Source of the DNA: Amaranthus tricolor
Lineage: Eukaryota; Streptophyta; Magnoliopsida; Caryophyllales; Amaranthaceae
NCBI RefSeq assembly: GCF_026212465.1
Contig: NC_080056.1
Span: forward strand, 22,114,482 to 22,178,481
Reading direction: 5' to 3'
DNA length: 64,000 bases
Part shown: piece after piece, positions 37,494-48,960 of the stretch
Numbering within the stretch: position 1 is the stretch's first letter
Layout of the letters: every line of letters begins with the position of its first letter
Made by a program: the position numbers and the translations under genes
Notes under the pieces: model-generated
Told to the model about the DNA's origin: nothing
Databases searched by the model: none
What the model saw: the letters and a program-made list of their open reading frames with translations, nothing else

Positions 37494-38965
37494 TGAAAGT
37501 TGATAGGAGGTTGAATACTCTCTAGGGGGAGTGAATAGAGAGTATGGCCCGTTTAAAATCTTGTTTGGAAGAATATCTCACGAGATTGAGGGACCTCTAA
37601 AAAACTGTTTTCTAGGACAGTTTTTAGGTCGAGTAATAAAACAATAACATATGCGCGGAAAATAAATTTAAAGAATAACACACGATATGTTAACGAGGTT
37701 CAGTTCTAATCAACCTACTCCCCGCCTATGGGTTATCTTTCAACCCGTAGGATTTCAACGCCTTTTATTAATCCGACTTTAAGACGAACTAGAAGATCTC
37801 ACTATCTTCTCTCACCACGTTCTTCCCCTTGAAGAAACGTCTTACAAGTCCCTTTAATAAAAGAAAATCCTAATCTCTCAATAGAGATTACAAGTTGAAC
37901 ACTTTGATAAGTATTGTAAGTTAGGCGTATTAAACTATGAGATAATCTAACTCTTTTTAACACTTAAGCCTATTACAAATCGTAAGCGCTTGATGAACTA
38001 AGAATTACAATTCTTTTTAATACTTAGAGAATAAAAGATCTTATTACAAGAAGAGAGAAAATTCTAAGAAGTGTTGCACTCTTAGTCCTTGAATAAAATC
38101 TTCTATTTATAATGTCACGCCTCAACACAATCTTGTAAACCAAGGAAGTTTCATACATGAAAATAGCAATTCTGATCAATCTGGATCGTTCTTCAAACTC
38201 TTGAAAAATTATTCAAACACACGCTCCTGCTGTTATTGTTAAATGCGTGCTTTGTTTGCTATTTTTAGTTTGCTTAATACTTATTGAGCTGCCACGTTAG
38301 AACTCATACAAGATATTGAAAACTCAGCAAAACCGGATTAATCAACGTGTAAATAATTATTCAAATTGATTCCTATATTTAGTATTAATTCAAATAGTCA
38401 TTTCCTATTTTTAGTATTAATTTAAATTACCATCTTATCTATAGGAAACTATTTAATTAGCCTAGCAACATATTTAAAATTCAAATGTTAACGTGTACTA
38501 TAAATAGCAAAATGTGTTTAGCTTGTACTATGTATTATTAATCATTCAACTATTTTAGGAACATATTTTATATTTAAATTCAAATATTCAAACGTTAGTA
38601 ACAAACGTATAAACAAACTTAATTTCAATTTTTTAACCTGTTAAAATATTTCAAAGTTAATTTTAATGAACCTTGACCTATTACAATATTTCAAATATAA
38701 TTTTAATATACCTTGACCTATTATAATATTTCAAATATAATTATAAAAATAACAGAATCACCTTCAAGATATTGAAACTAATTTCAAGACTTATAAATTT
38801 AACCATAAGATAAACTTAAGTTATTTAAGCATATTCCAATAATTCGGACTTAAACATATATATCAATTATTCAATTTATGTCAAATATGATTTTAGACTA
38901 ACTTAAACAACTAAATGTAATTACTTAATTTATTTGTATCATCATTTAAGAGAATTGAGTCTTCA
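37494..38965 (-). repeat. 5' LTR of element A (1472 bp)
   Basis: On the minus strand it begins TGAAGACTCAATTCTC (38965) and ends CTTTCA (37494). The U3 part aligns well with the two plus-strand LTRs, but it lacks about 30 bp after AAATGATGAT and has two instead of three 40-bp units. The stretch between GTGGCAGC and the TATA box is unlike the other two. The TATA box is at 38111-38104 and the terminal hairpin at 37516-37544. The divergence means A belongs to a different subfamily from element B. Confidence 0.9.
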
Positions 38966-39409
38966 AGGTATATTCCTTGGATACTCATTAAATAGTAAAG
39001 AGTTAAACCTTAATAAACATTTTGATGATATAAGTGATGACAAATTAGATGTTAATGATACTAGTGAAGTAAAAAAGAAAAACATTCAGGATGACATACA
39101 AAATCTTGATGAGATTGAAGAAAGACAGGTTGTAAACATTGAAGACTCAAAGCGTGATCTTGAGACCCAATCTCAAGACCTGGAAACTGTTCCTGAACGT
39201 ACTGCTTTTCATACACCAATTAGAAATTCCTCAATGGAAGTAGGTACAAGCTCTTTGAATGATTACACACCATCCATATTACGAAGAAGACTTAGAATGT
39301 CATCTCAACATCCTCCAAAAAACATCATACGTGATCCAAACAAAGTTACCCAAACTCGATCCTCTCTTAAGAATTTATGTGCATTTTCTACTTATGTTTC
39401 TCTTGCAGA
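38966..39409 (+). pseudogene. Integrase C-terminus and start of reverse transcriptase, element B
   Basis: In frame from the LTR junction: GIFLGYSLNSKE (the conserved copia integrase C-terminal motif), an acidic linker (DDISDDKLDVND and following, about 39015-39250), then the Sirevirus reverse transcriptase entry QTRSSLKNLCAF and STYVSLAE (about 39352-39408). The usual continuation of the integrase motif (a YRVFN-like stretch) is shortened to ELNLNKHFDD. A methionine upstream lies in the LTR of element A and is not a real start. At about 39405-39411 the frame jumps by deletion to sequence that belongs after the reverse transcriptase core. Confidence 0.8.
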
Positions 39410-40100
39410 AATGGTAAGAGTGTTGATCAAAAGACTTATAGAGGTATGATTGGTTCTTTATTGTATTTGACCGCTAGTCGTCCTGATATTATATTTAGTG
39501 TATGCTTATGTGCTCGTTTTCAAGCTAACCCAAAAGAATCTCACTTAATAGAAGTTAAGAGAATCTTTAGATATTTGCATGGGACTAAAGACTTCGGTCT
39601 ATGGTACCCTAGTTGTGGAAATTTTAGTTTAATTTGGTTTTTCAAATGCTGATTATGCTGGTTATAAAGTGGTTAGAAAAAGCACTTCACGATCGCGTCA
39701 ATTTCTGGGAAATTTATTAATTTCATGCTATTATAAAAAGCAAAATTCAGTTGCTCTATCTACAGCTGAAGCTGAATACATAGCTGCAGGTGCATGTTGT
39801 TCTCAAATCTTATGGATTGCACAACAACTTCAAGAACTTAGAGTTGATCTCTAAGGTATTCCAATAAGATGTGATAATACAAGTGCAATTTGTATTACTA
39901 AAAATCTTATAAAACATTCAAGTAAAAAACACATTGAGGTTCGTCGCCATTATATAAGAGATCATGTTGAAAAAGGCCATATTACTCTATCTTTTATCTC
40001 TACATAAAATCAGTTAACAGACATATTTACAAAACCTTTAAGTGCTGATTGTTTTGCATATATACGTATGGAACTTGGCATGCTAAATAATGTTGCATGA
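39410..40100 (+). pseudogene. Reverse transcriptase end and RNase H of element B
   Basis: Starts with GKSVDQKTYRGMIGSLLYL and TASRPDIIFSVCLCARFQ, the region just after the copia reverse transcriptase palm. It continues IFRYLHGTKDFGLWYP, then after an extra T near 39634 the RNase H motifs NADYAG, KSTSRSRQFLGN, ALSTAEAEYIAAG, CDNTSAI and HIEVRRHYIRDHVEKG, and ends LTDIFTKPLSADCF. Stops: TAA at 39852-39854 and at 40005-40007; final TGA at 40098-40100. The YVDD catalytic core is absent, so roughly 230-250 residues are deleted (estimate from the family). The first Asp of the SDADYAG motif reads Asn. RNase H would remove the RNA strand during cDNA synthesis. A polypurine motif starts four bases after the stop. 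Confidence 0.87.
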
Positions 40101-40711
40101 ATTAAGGGGGAGTAATGGTATCTTAATAATATAAGAATAAAAGGGTTTAATAGTAAACATTAATTGTTACTTAATACCAAGTATGTATTAAAGGGGAGTA
40201 TTACATATTATTTACATGATTTTATTGTGATTATATATATGTGTGTTTATGCATGTGTCTGAGAATTGAAAATTTAATTTCAATTTCTTAAAAAAAATTA
40301 TTTGTTTTACATAAATATACAAAAATGGGATTTATAATTAAGTACCTTTAATCAATAAAGGATATTTAATTATATTAAAACAAAATTGCTCGTTTGATGC
40401 ATTTTTGGACGTCAACCATGGAATAAAGTCTTGTTCATGAATTTGACTACAATCAAATTATTCTCAAATTGAATTCATGATTACACTTCCAAATCATACA
40501 CTTCTTCACGTCATTCTACAACCGGTCAAGCTACACTCATTGTGTATTCCTTATGTTGTCATATCACTATTAAATGAATTACAAATGCATTGTACTACAT
40601 TTCTTTTATAGTGAATGAAACGCATTTCTTGATCACTCTCTTTTTCTGTTTTTGTTTTACCCTCACACATCTCTTTCACTCTTTCCTTTTCAAGGTTTCA
40701 AAACCATTTCC
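40101..40711 (+). other. Spacer between pol and envelope-like ORF, element B
   Basis: AT-rich, with no supportable ORF. It carries AAGGGGGA at 40104-40111, right after the pol stop, and AAAGGGGAGTA at 40190-40200. From 40587 it matches the first bases of the window, including TACATTTCTTTTATAGTG. Confidence 0.65.
40104..40116 (+). promoter_or_regulatory. Internal polypurine-like motif after pol
   Basis: AAGGGGGAGTAATGG follows the pol stop by three bases, far upstream of the LTR. It belongs to a set of similar motifs at 40190, 42215-42228, 42400 and 42904 in this element. Confidence 0.55.
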
Positions 40712-42101
40712 ATGGCCCCCAAAAGAAAACTGAACTGATCTGCCACAAAATTTGAAAAAGGTGAAACATCAAGATCACCAATACAGGATACTCCAAACCC
40801 TACCATTCCCTCCCCTCTAAATACTTTAGAATTACCAAAAACACTGGTTCGAAAATAACACAGCGTTTGGTCGTTGGATTGATACGTTTAAACATCGTTC
40901 CTTATCATACATTGATATTCTTGACTAAAATTTCTTCTTATATAAAGATTTTGAGATTATCTCTTCATTTATCCAATCAACTCCCGATAAGTTGTTGGAT
41001 CTTGGTTCTACTTCTTACCCTATTCTTGTGAAAATCTTTTATTGTAACTGGTCATTCACTGTGATTGATGGCTCTCCGGCCTTGAGAAGTTTTGTTAAAG
41101 GCCAAGAGATAGTTATCTCTAAAACCCTAGTTAATGATATTTTAAAATTCTCAAATGATGCTGATGACTCTACACCAAACATTTTGGCACTGCAAACTGC
41201 CAAGGATATGTTTATCCTTGATTCTTATTCTGACTTCTCTTCTACCAACCAACTGACCCACAATGACTTGAATCTGTGTGGTAAATTACTACATAATCTT
41301 CTTGTCAGAACCGTCTTCTCTCGCAACTCTTCTTGTGAATTATTCACAGATGCCCATCTAATCTTGATGTGGAAAATTGCTTCTCTTAAACATGTTGATT
41401 ATGCCTCTCTCATTTTTCCAACAATACGTTTTTGCAGTTCTGTTGTTCGTAATTTCTCACTTCCTTATGCTAATCTTTTATCATTGATCTTTGATCATTT
41501 TAATTTACTCGCTGACTTAGAGGATATAGATTATTGTGGTCCTGTATCTTTGTCTAGCAACCTCCTTCCCCCTCTTAGAATTTTTAAAATCCATGGCAAG
41601 TATGAGTTATATTCACACTTGTCTTCATCTGAAAAAGAAGATCTTCAAAAGATCCATGGTAAACGGCTCTCTCGTCTTGAACCTTAACTCAAAGAACACA
41701 CCACTCTTTCACGCCTCCAGTCTCTTGACTTAGAGGTTAGTGAAATGAAAACTTCCTTACTTGATTTGCATGATAAAGTGTCTACTTTGACTTTTATGTT
41801 AGACACATTTATGAAAGAAATGAAAGGTATGGTAGTTGAAGACGTGGTGGTTGAAGAAAAAGTTGATGAGGGTAATGCTGCTAAGCCACAAGATAATACT
41901 GTGATGGAGGAGGTAAAGGAGAAAGCAGAAAAAAAAGAAGTTGCTGATGAGAAGAAGCAAGAAGAGAAGGAGGAAGAAGAGAAAATAAAGAAACTGTTGA
42001 TGCCACCCCAATTCAGACCATTCCTCCAACCGTTCAAGAAAACAACTTCCCCTGGTAAAACCAAACCTTTCAAGAAAAGGAAGACTAGGTCCAGGAAGTA
42101 A
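40712..42101 (+). pseudogene. Broken envelope-like ORF of element B (copy 2)
   Basis: Homologue of 126-1513 with the same layout: MAPKRK start at 40712, a globular region, a coiled coil (about 41690-41820), a Glu/Lys-rich stretch (about 41840-41990) and a basic tail ending TRSRK at 42096-42098, stop 42099-42101. Its defects differ from those of copy 1: TGA at 40736-40738 (codon 9), one extra A in the A-run near 40837, TAA at about 40926, and TAA at 41685-41687. From 40992 to 42101 it is otherwise open in one frame. No defect is shared, so both copies were probably intact, or nearly so, when duplicated, or were hit independently afterwards. The role of this protein class is unknown. Confidence 0.78.
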
Positions 42102-42914
42102 TTTTAATTTCTGTTTGGTTGATAAACATTTTTTTAATTTCGGCAAACTATATTTTCTTGTTTTGATTAACAATCCCAACATTTTACTCCTTGTTTACTT
42201 TTTGATGAAATTCAAAAAGAGGGAGATATGAAAATTTATTTATTTTTGCTTGCTTGCTTGCTTTGCATGTCATATTAGTTTTGCTAGATGATGCATAATG
42301 ATTGTTCATTGCTGAATGTTGGATGCTTTCATGTTGATTTCTTCACATGTTGCTTTCATATTTCTGTTTTTGATTCAGTAGTTTATATATTATTTTACAA
42401 AGGGGGAGATATTTTAAAAAGGCGGAGAAAAATGATAATTTTGGTTTGCTTGATTGATCATATTAATCATTTGCTTTGTTATTTGATTATTTGATTCATG
42501 TTCATTCATTAAAATTCTTGATTATTTTTGTTTGATTATTGTTCATGACGTTTAATAATCATGATTTTTGATATGACTATATGATGCTACGATATAATAT
42601 TAATTATTTAATCTTTGCATGTATTGTAATTAGTTATTCGTTTACTTATTTGTTTACTTGAGATAATAGTTTATCTTATGAGTGATTACAATATCCATGC
42701 ATGAAATCTTATTGGTTGGTGATAATAAGATGCATGAAAATTTATTGGTTTATACTATTTTGTTTTTATACTGTTTTGTTTTAAAACTGTTTTCAAAATC
42801 TTGAAAACATTCTACTTAATGATATCTTGTTATTCTTATCATGTTTTTCAATTCATGTTAACTTAGTAATATGTTTTAGAAGAATATGATTTTGACTTTC
42901 ATCAAGGGGGAGAT
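42102..42914 (+). other. Spacer between envelope-like ORF and 3' LTR, element B
   Basis: Non-coding and AT-rich; matches 1514-2330. Polypurine-like motifs lie at 42215-42228 (AAAAGAGGGAGATATG), 42400-42410 (AAGGGGGAGAT) and 42904-42914, the last being the functional polypurine-tract position. Confidence 0.7.
42904..42914 (+). promoter_or_regulatory. Polypurine tract (plus-strand primer), element B
   Basis: AAGGGGGAGAT immediately before the LTR start TGAAGACTG at 42915; equivalent to 2320-2330. Confidence 0.8.
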
Positions 42915-44417
42915 TGAAGACTGATTTCTCTTAAATGATGATAATTCAAAACACATATTGATTTTTAAACAAATAAATTAAGTAATTACATTTAGTTGTT
43001 TAAGTTAGTCTAAAATTATATTGGATATAAATTGAATTATTGATATATATGTTTAAGTCTGAATTATTGGAATATGCTTAAATAACTTAAGTTTATCTTA
43101 TGGTTAAATTTATAAGTCTTGAAATTGGTTTCAATGTCTTGAAGGTGATTATATTGTTTTGGTAATTATATCTGAAACATTTTAACAGGTTAAGGTTCAT
43201 TAATATTAACTTTAAAATATTTTAATAGGTCAAGGTTTATTAAAATTATATTTGAAATATTTTAATAGGTCAAGGTTCATTAAAATTAACTTTGAAATAT
43301 TTTAATAGGTTAAAATATCGAAATTAAGTTTGTTTATACATTTGTTACTAACGTTTGAATATTTCAATTGAATATAAAATATGTTCTTAAAATAGATGAA
43401 TGATTAATTATACATAGTACAAGCTAAACACGTTTTGTTATTATTAGTGCACGTTAATATTTGAATTTAAATTATGTTGTTAAGCTAAATAAAGAGTTTC
43501 CCATAAACAAGGAGATATTTTAAATTGATACTAAAAATAGGAAATGACAATTTAAATTAATGCTTAAAATAAGAATTGATTTTGAATAAGTGTTTACACG
43601 TTGATTAATCTGGTTTTTGCTTAGTTTTCATTATCTTGTATGAGTTCTAACGTGGCAGCATAGCATTAGTTATTAATAACAAATTACAGCACACAATGAC
43701 GAAATTATGTTAGCTGTCAGTACACGTCAGTTTGAAATAAAGCTCAAGGTCTTGAAGACTGGCACAGAATATCCAGATCAACAAAATTAACAGATGAAGC
43801 TTTCTTGCTCTTCAAGGAGATGTTGAGGCGTACCATCTATAAATACAAGGCTTCACTTTAGAATTATGGATACACCTCTATGCACCTCTTCTTACATCTT
43901 TCTCTCTCGTAATAAGATTATTTCTTACAATTTGTAATAGGCTTAAATGTTAAATAGAGTTAGATTATTTCATAGTTTAATACACCTAACAATGAAAACT
44001 TTTCAAAGTGTTCATCTTGTAATCTCTATTGAAAGATTGGGATTTGCTTTTATTAAGGGGACTTGTAAGACGTTTTTTAAAGGGACAGAACGTGGTGAGA
44101 GAAGATAGTGAGCTCTTATAGTTTGTCTTAAAGTCAGATTAATAAAAGGCGTTGGAATCCTACGGGTTGATAGAGAAGCCATAGGCGGGGAATAGGTTGT
44201 TTAGAACCGAATCTCGTTAACATATCGTGTGTTATTCTTTAAAGTTTATTTTTCGCACATACGTTATTTTTTTACATATTGACTCAAAACAATCCCAGTA
44301 AACAGTTTTGAAAGGTCACTCAATATCTTGATATATTCTTCCAGACAAAACTTTTACACGCCCATACTCTCTATTCACTCCCCCTCTAGAGAGTATTCGA
44401 CCTCCTATCAAATTTCA
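42915..44417 (+). repeat. 3' LTR of element B (1503 bp)
   Basis: TGAAGACTG...AAATTTCA, with satellite starting at 44418. Very similar to 2331-3862, including a three-unit 40-bp repeat (43185-43304), TATA box (43838-43845) and terminal hairpin (44365-44395). It has only two of the 10-bp units (43871-43890). The base at which LTR turns into satellite is the same as in copy 1. Confidence 0.9.
43838..43845 (+). promoter_or_regulatory. LTR TATA box, element B
   Basis: TATAAATA followed by CAAGGCTTCA, equivalent to 3253-3260. Confidence 0.65.
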
Positions 44418-47400
44418 TTGGCACACAACACTATTTGGTATATTTTTTAGAAATGGTTAGAATCCAAAAAAATAGTCATATGCGTGAAATTACTTCCTAA
44501 TCTGCGTGTTTGAGGTTTTTTTAAGTGTTTTTGGCACTTTCTAGCATAAAGTAGTTCAAACTTGGTTTGTTATGCATGAAACTTGGTACACAATACTGTT
44601 TGATATATATTATTGTGTTGAAATTGTTAGAATCCAAAATTGTAGTCATATGCTTGAAATTACGTGCTAAGTTGCGTTTTTAAGGATTTTATAACTTTTT
44701 TGGCACTTTCTCAAATAAAAGGGTTCAAACTTGGTTTGTTTTGTATCAAACTTGGCACACAATACTATTTGGTATATATTATCATGTTGAAATGGTTAGA
44801 ATTAAAAACAATAGTCATATGCTTGAAATTACGTGGAAAGATGCGTTTTTGAGGTTTTTTAGCGTTTCGGGCACTTTCTCGCATAAAGTGGTTCAAACTA
44901 GGTTCGTTTTTCATAAAACTTGGTACTAAACTCTATTTGGTATATATTATTGTGTTGAAATTGTTAGAATCGAAAATAATAGTCATATGCTTGAAATTAC
45001 GTGGTAAGTTGTGTTTTTAATGTTTTTTAAGCTTTTTTGGCACTTTCTCGCATAAACTTGTCACTAAAAACTATTTGGTATATATTATTGTGTTGAAATG
45101 GTGAAAATCGAAAAAAATAATCATATGCTTGAAATTATGTCCTAAGTTGCACGTTTGAGGTTTTTTAAGCGTTTTTAGCACTTTCTCGCATAAAGTGGTT
45201 AAAAGTTGGTTTGTGTGGAACGAAACTTGCCACACAACACTATTTCTTATATATTATTGTGTTGAAATATTTGGAATCCAAAACAATAGTCATATGCTTG
45301 AAATTACATGCTAAGTTGCGATTTTAAGCTTTTTAAGCTTTTTTGGCACTTTCTCGCATAAAGTGGTCCAAACTTGGTTTGTGTTGCATGAAACTTGGCA
45401 CTAAACACAAGTTAGTATATATTATTGTGTTGAAATAGTGACAATCAAAAACAATAGTCATATGCTTGAAATTACGTGCTAAGTTGCGTTTTTAAGATTT
45501 TTTCAGCTTTTTTTGCATTTTCTCGTGTAAAGTGATTCAAACATGGTTTTTTTACCACGAAACTTGGTACACAACACTATTTAGTATATATTATTGTGTT
45601 GAAATGGTGACAATCAAAACAATGGTCATATACTTGAAATTACGTGCGAAGTTGCGTTTCTAGGGTTTTTTAAGCATTTTTGGCACTTCTCTCGCATAAA
45701 GTAGTTCAAACATGGTTTGTTTTGCTTGAAACATTGCATACAACACTATTTGTTATATATTATTGTGTTTAAATGATTATAATAAAAACCATATAGTCAT
45801 ATGCTTGAAATTACGTGTCAAGTTTCGTGTTTGTGGTTTTATAAACGTTTTAGGCACTTTCTCGCATAAAGTGGTTCAAACATGGTTTGTTTTGCATGAA
45901 ATAGGGCACACGACACTAATTGGTACATATTATTGTGTTGAAATTGTGAGAATCCAAAACAATAGTAATATGTTTGAAATTACGTGGTATGCTGCGTGTT
46001 TTGTTTTTTAAGCGTTTTTGTGACTTTCTCGTATAAAATGGTTCAAAATTGGTTTGTTTTGCATGAAACTTGGCACTAAACTCTATTTGGTATAAATTAT
46101 TGTGTTGAAATAGTTAGAATCGAATACAATAGTCATATACATGAAATTACGTTCTAAGTTGCGTTTTTGGGGTTTTTTTTATGCATTTTTTGCATTTTCT
46201 CGTATAAAGTAGTTCAAACATAGTTTGTTTTGCATGAAACATTGCACACAAAATTATTTCTTATATATTATTGTGTTGAAATAATTATAATCAAAAACAT
46301 ATAGTCATAAGCTAGAAATTTCGTGCTAAGTTGCGTGTTTATGGTTTTTAAAGCGTTTTAGACACTTTTTCGCAACAAGTGGTTCAAACTTGGTTTGTTT
46401 GGCATGAATCTTGGCACACGACACTAATTGGTATGTATTATTGTGTTGAATAAGATATAATCGAAAACAATAGTCATATGCTTTAAGTTACGTCCTAAAT
46501 TGCGTTTTAAATTTTTTTAAGCTCTTTTGGCACTTTCTCGTACAAAGTGGCTAAAACGTGGTTTGTTTTGCAGGAAATTTGTCACTAAAAAGTGATTGCT
46601 ATATATTATTGTGTGGAAATGGTGACAATCAAAAAAAATACTCATATGCTTGAAATTACATGCTAAGTTGCGTTTTTGAGGTTTTTTAAGTGTTTTTGGC
46701 ACTTTTTAGCATGAATTGGTTCAAACTTGGGTTGTTTTGCATCAAACTTGGTACACAACACTATTTAGTATATAGTATTGTGTTGAAATAATTAGAATTC
46801 GAAACAGTAGTCAGATTCTTGAAATTACGTGCTAAGTTGCGTTTTTAAGATTTTTAAAACGTTTTTAGCACTTTCAAGCATAAAGTGGTTAAAACGTGGG
46901 TTTTTTGCATGAAACTTGTTCCTCAACACTAATTGGTATTTAGTATTGTGTTGAAATGGTTAAAATCGAAAACAATAGTCATATGCTTCAAATTACGTTC
47001 TAAGTTGCGTTTCTTGGTTTTTTAAGCATTTTTGGCACTTTCTCGCATAATGTAGTTCAACCATGGTTTTTTTTGCATGGAACATTGCATACAACACTAT
47101 TTATTATATATTCTTGTGTTTAAATGATTAGAATCAAAAGCATATAGTCATATGCTTGATATTACGTGCTAAGTTTCGTGTTTGTTGTTTTTTAAGCGTT
47201 TTAGGCACTTTCTTGCATAAAGTGGTTCAAACTTGGTTTGTTTTGCATGACATTGGGCACATGATACTAATTGATATATATTATCTTGTTGAAATTGTTA
47301 GAATAAAAAAAAATAGTCATATGCTTGAAATTACGTGTAAATATGCGTTTTTGTGGTTTTCTTAAGCGTTTTTGTCAATTTCTCGCATAAAATGGTTCAA

Positions 47401-48960
47401 ACTTGGTTTGTTTGGCAAGAAACTTGGCACTGAAAAATATTTGGTATAAATTATTTTGTTGAAATAGTTAGAATAAAACAATAGTTATATGTTTGAAATT
47501 ACGTGCTAAGTTGCGTGTTTGTGGTTTTTTAAGCGTTTTAGGCACTTTCTAGCATAAAGTGGTTCAAACTTGGTTTGTTTGGTATGAAACTTGGCACACG
47601 ACACTAATTTGTATATATTATTGTGTTGAAATAGTTAGAATCAAAAACAATATTAGTCATATGCTTTAAATTACGTGCTAAATTGCGTTTTTAATGTTTT
47701 TTAAGCTTTTTTGGCATTTTCTCGCATAAAGTGATTAAAACGTGGTTTGTTTTGCAGGAAACTTCTCAAAAAAAAGTATTTGGTATATATTATTGTGTTG
47801 AAATGGTGAGAATCGAAAAAAACAGTGATATGCTTGAAATTACATGCTAAATTGCTTTTTCAGATTTTTTAAGCGTTTGTGGCACTTTTTAGCATAAAGT
47901 GGTTCAAACTTGGGTTCTTTTGCATGAAACTTGGTCCACAACACTATTTGGTATATATTATTTTGTTGAAATAATTAGAATCCAAAATAGTATTTATATT
48001 CTTGAAATTACGTGCTATGTTGCGTTTTTAAGGTTTTTAAAGCTTTTTTGGCACTTTCTCGCATAAAGTGTTAAAACGTGGTTTTTATTGCGTGAAAATG
48101 GTTAAAATCGAAAACAATAATCATATGCTTTAAATAACGTTCTGAGTTGCTTTTTGGGGGGGGGGGGGGGGTTTTAATCATTTTTGGCACTTTCTCGCAT
48201 ATAGTAGTTCAAACATGGTTTGTTTTGCATGAAACATTGCATACAACACTATTTGTTATATATTATTGTGTTTAAATGATTAGAATCAAAAGCGTATAGT
48301 CATACGCTTGAAATTACATGCTAAGTTAAGTGTTTGTGGTTTTTTAAGCGTTTTAGGCACTTTCTCGGATAACGTTGTTCAAACTTGGTTTGTTTTGCAT
48401 CAAACTTAGCGCATAACAATATTTGGTATATATTATCGTGTTGAAATGGTTGGAATCGAAAACATTAGTCATATGCGTGAAATTACGTGCAAAGATGCGT
48501 TTTTGGGGTATTTAGTGTTTCTGGCACTTTCTCGCATAAAGTGGTTCAAACTTGGTTTGTTTGGCACAAAACTTGGCACACAACACTATTTGGTACATAA
48601 AATTGTGTTGAAATTGTCAGAATCCGAAATAATAGTCATATGTTTGAAATTACGTGCTAAGTTGCGTGTTTGTGGTTTTTGATGCGTTTTAGGCACTTTG
48701 TCGCATAACGTGGTTCAAACTTGGTTTGTTTTTCATGAAACTTGGTAAACAAAACTATTTGGTAAACATAATTGTGTTGAAATTGTTAGAATCAAAAACA
48801 ATAGTCATATGCTTGAAATTACATGTTAAGTTGCGTTTTTAAGGTTTTTAAAGCTTTTTTGGCACTTTCTCACATAAAGTGGTTCAAATTGGCACACAAC
48901 ACAATTTGGTACATATTATTATGATAAAATGGTTACAATTGAAAAAAATAGTCATACGCT
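44418..48960 (+). repeat. Array 2, left part
   Basis: The first monomers (44418 to about 45000) are the duplicate of 3863 to about 4440; the two then diverge. The rest is a run of separately diverged monomers, including a cut one at about 45048-45062 (CGCATAAACTTGTCAC). A run of 16 G lies at 48156-48171, within the GGGG position of a class-B monomer. Confidence 0.75.
48156..48171 (+). repeat. Run of 16 G inside a satellite monomer
   Basis: TTTTT is followed by sixteen G and TTTTAATC. Related monomers have three to five G here (for example GTTTTTGGGGTTTTT), so the run has expanded from a short G tract, or is a sequencing or assembly error. Confidence 0.85.

Larger units (their letters stand above)
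35411..38965 (-). mobile_element. Element A: 5' part of a Sirevirus, inverted, broken in integrase
   Basis: Read on the minus strand this is LTR (38965 to 37494), primer-binding site, gag, protease and the integrase zinc finger, ending abruptly at 35411 against satellite. The integrase core, reverse transcriptase, RNase H, envelope-like ORF and 3' LTR are missing. The outer LTR tip (38965) abuts plus-strand pol of element B within its reading frame, which is what insertion of A into B would leave. The base pairs next to the tip are AGGTA (38966-38970); the partner target-site copy is lost with the missing end. Several stops and shifts show it is long dead. Confidence 0.85.
38966..44417 (+). 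mobile_element. Element B: 3' part of a Sirevirus (copy 2)
   Basis: Order: integrase C-terminus, linker, start of reverse transcriptase, large deletion, RNase H, pol stop at 40100, spacer, envelope-like ORF (40712-42101), spacer and 3' LTR (42915-44417), then satellite. The 5' LTR, gag, protease and integrase core are absent. From 40587 it is a duplicate of 1-3862. Because the pol end is present here, this copy explains what the left fragment is. Confidence 0.88.

Noticed and set aside
38934..38965. Methionine start upstream of the integrase C-terminal motif
   Set aside because: It lies inside the LTR of element A; the reading frame is open across the junction by chance.
35411..44417. The inverted arrangement as a self-integration product of one element
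   Set aside because: The two LTRs would have to be near identical, but the one at 37494-38965 lacks about 30 bp and has an unrelated promoter-proximal stretch; the second joint expected between the 3' LTR tip and inverted integrase is also absent.
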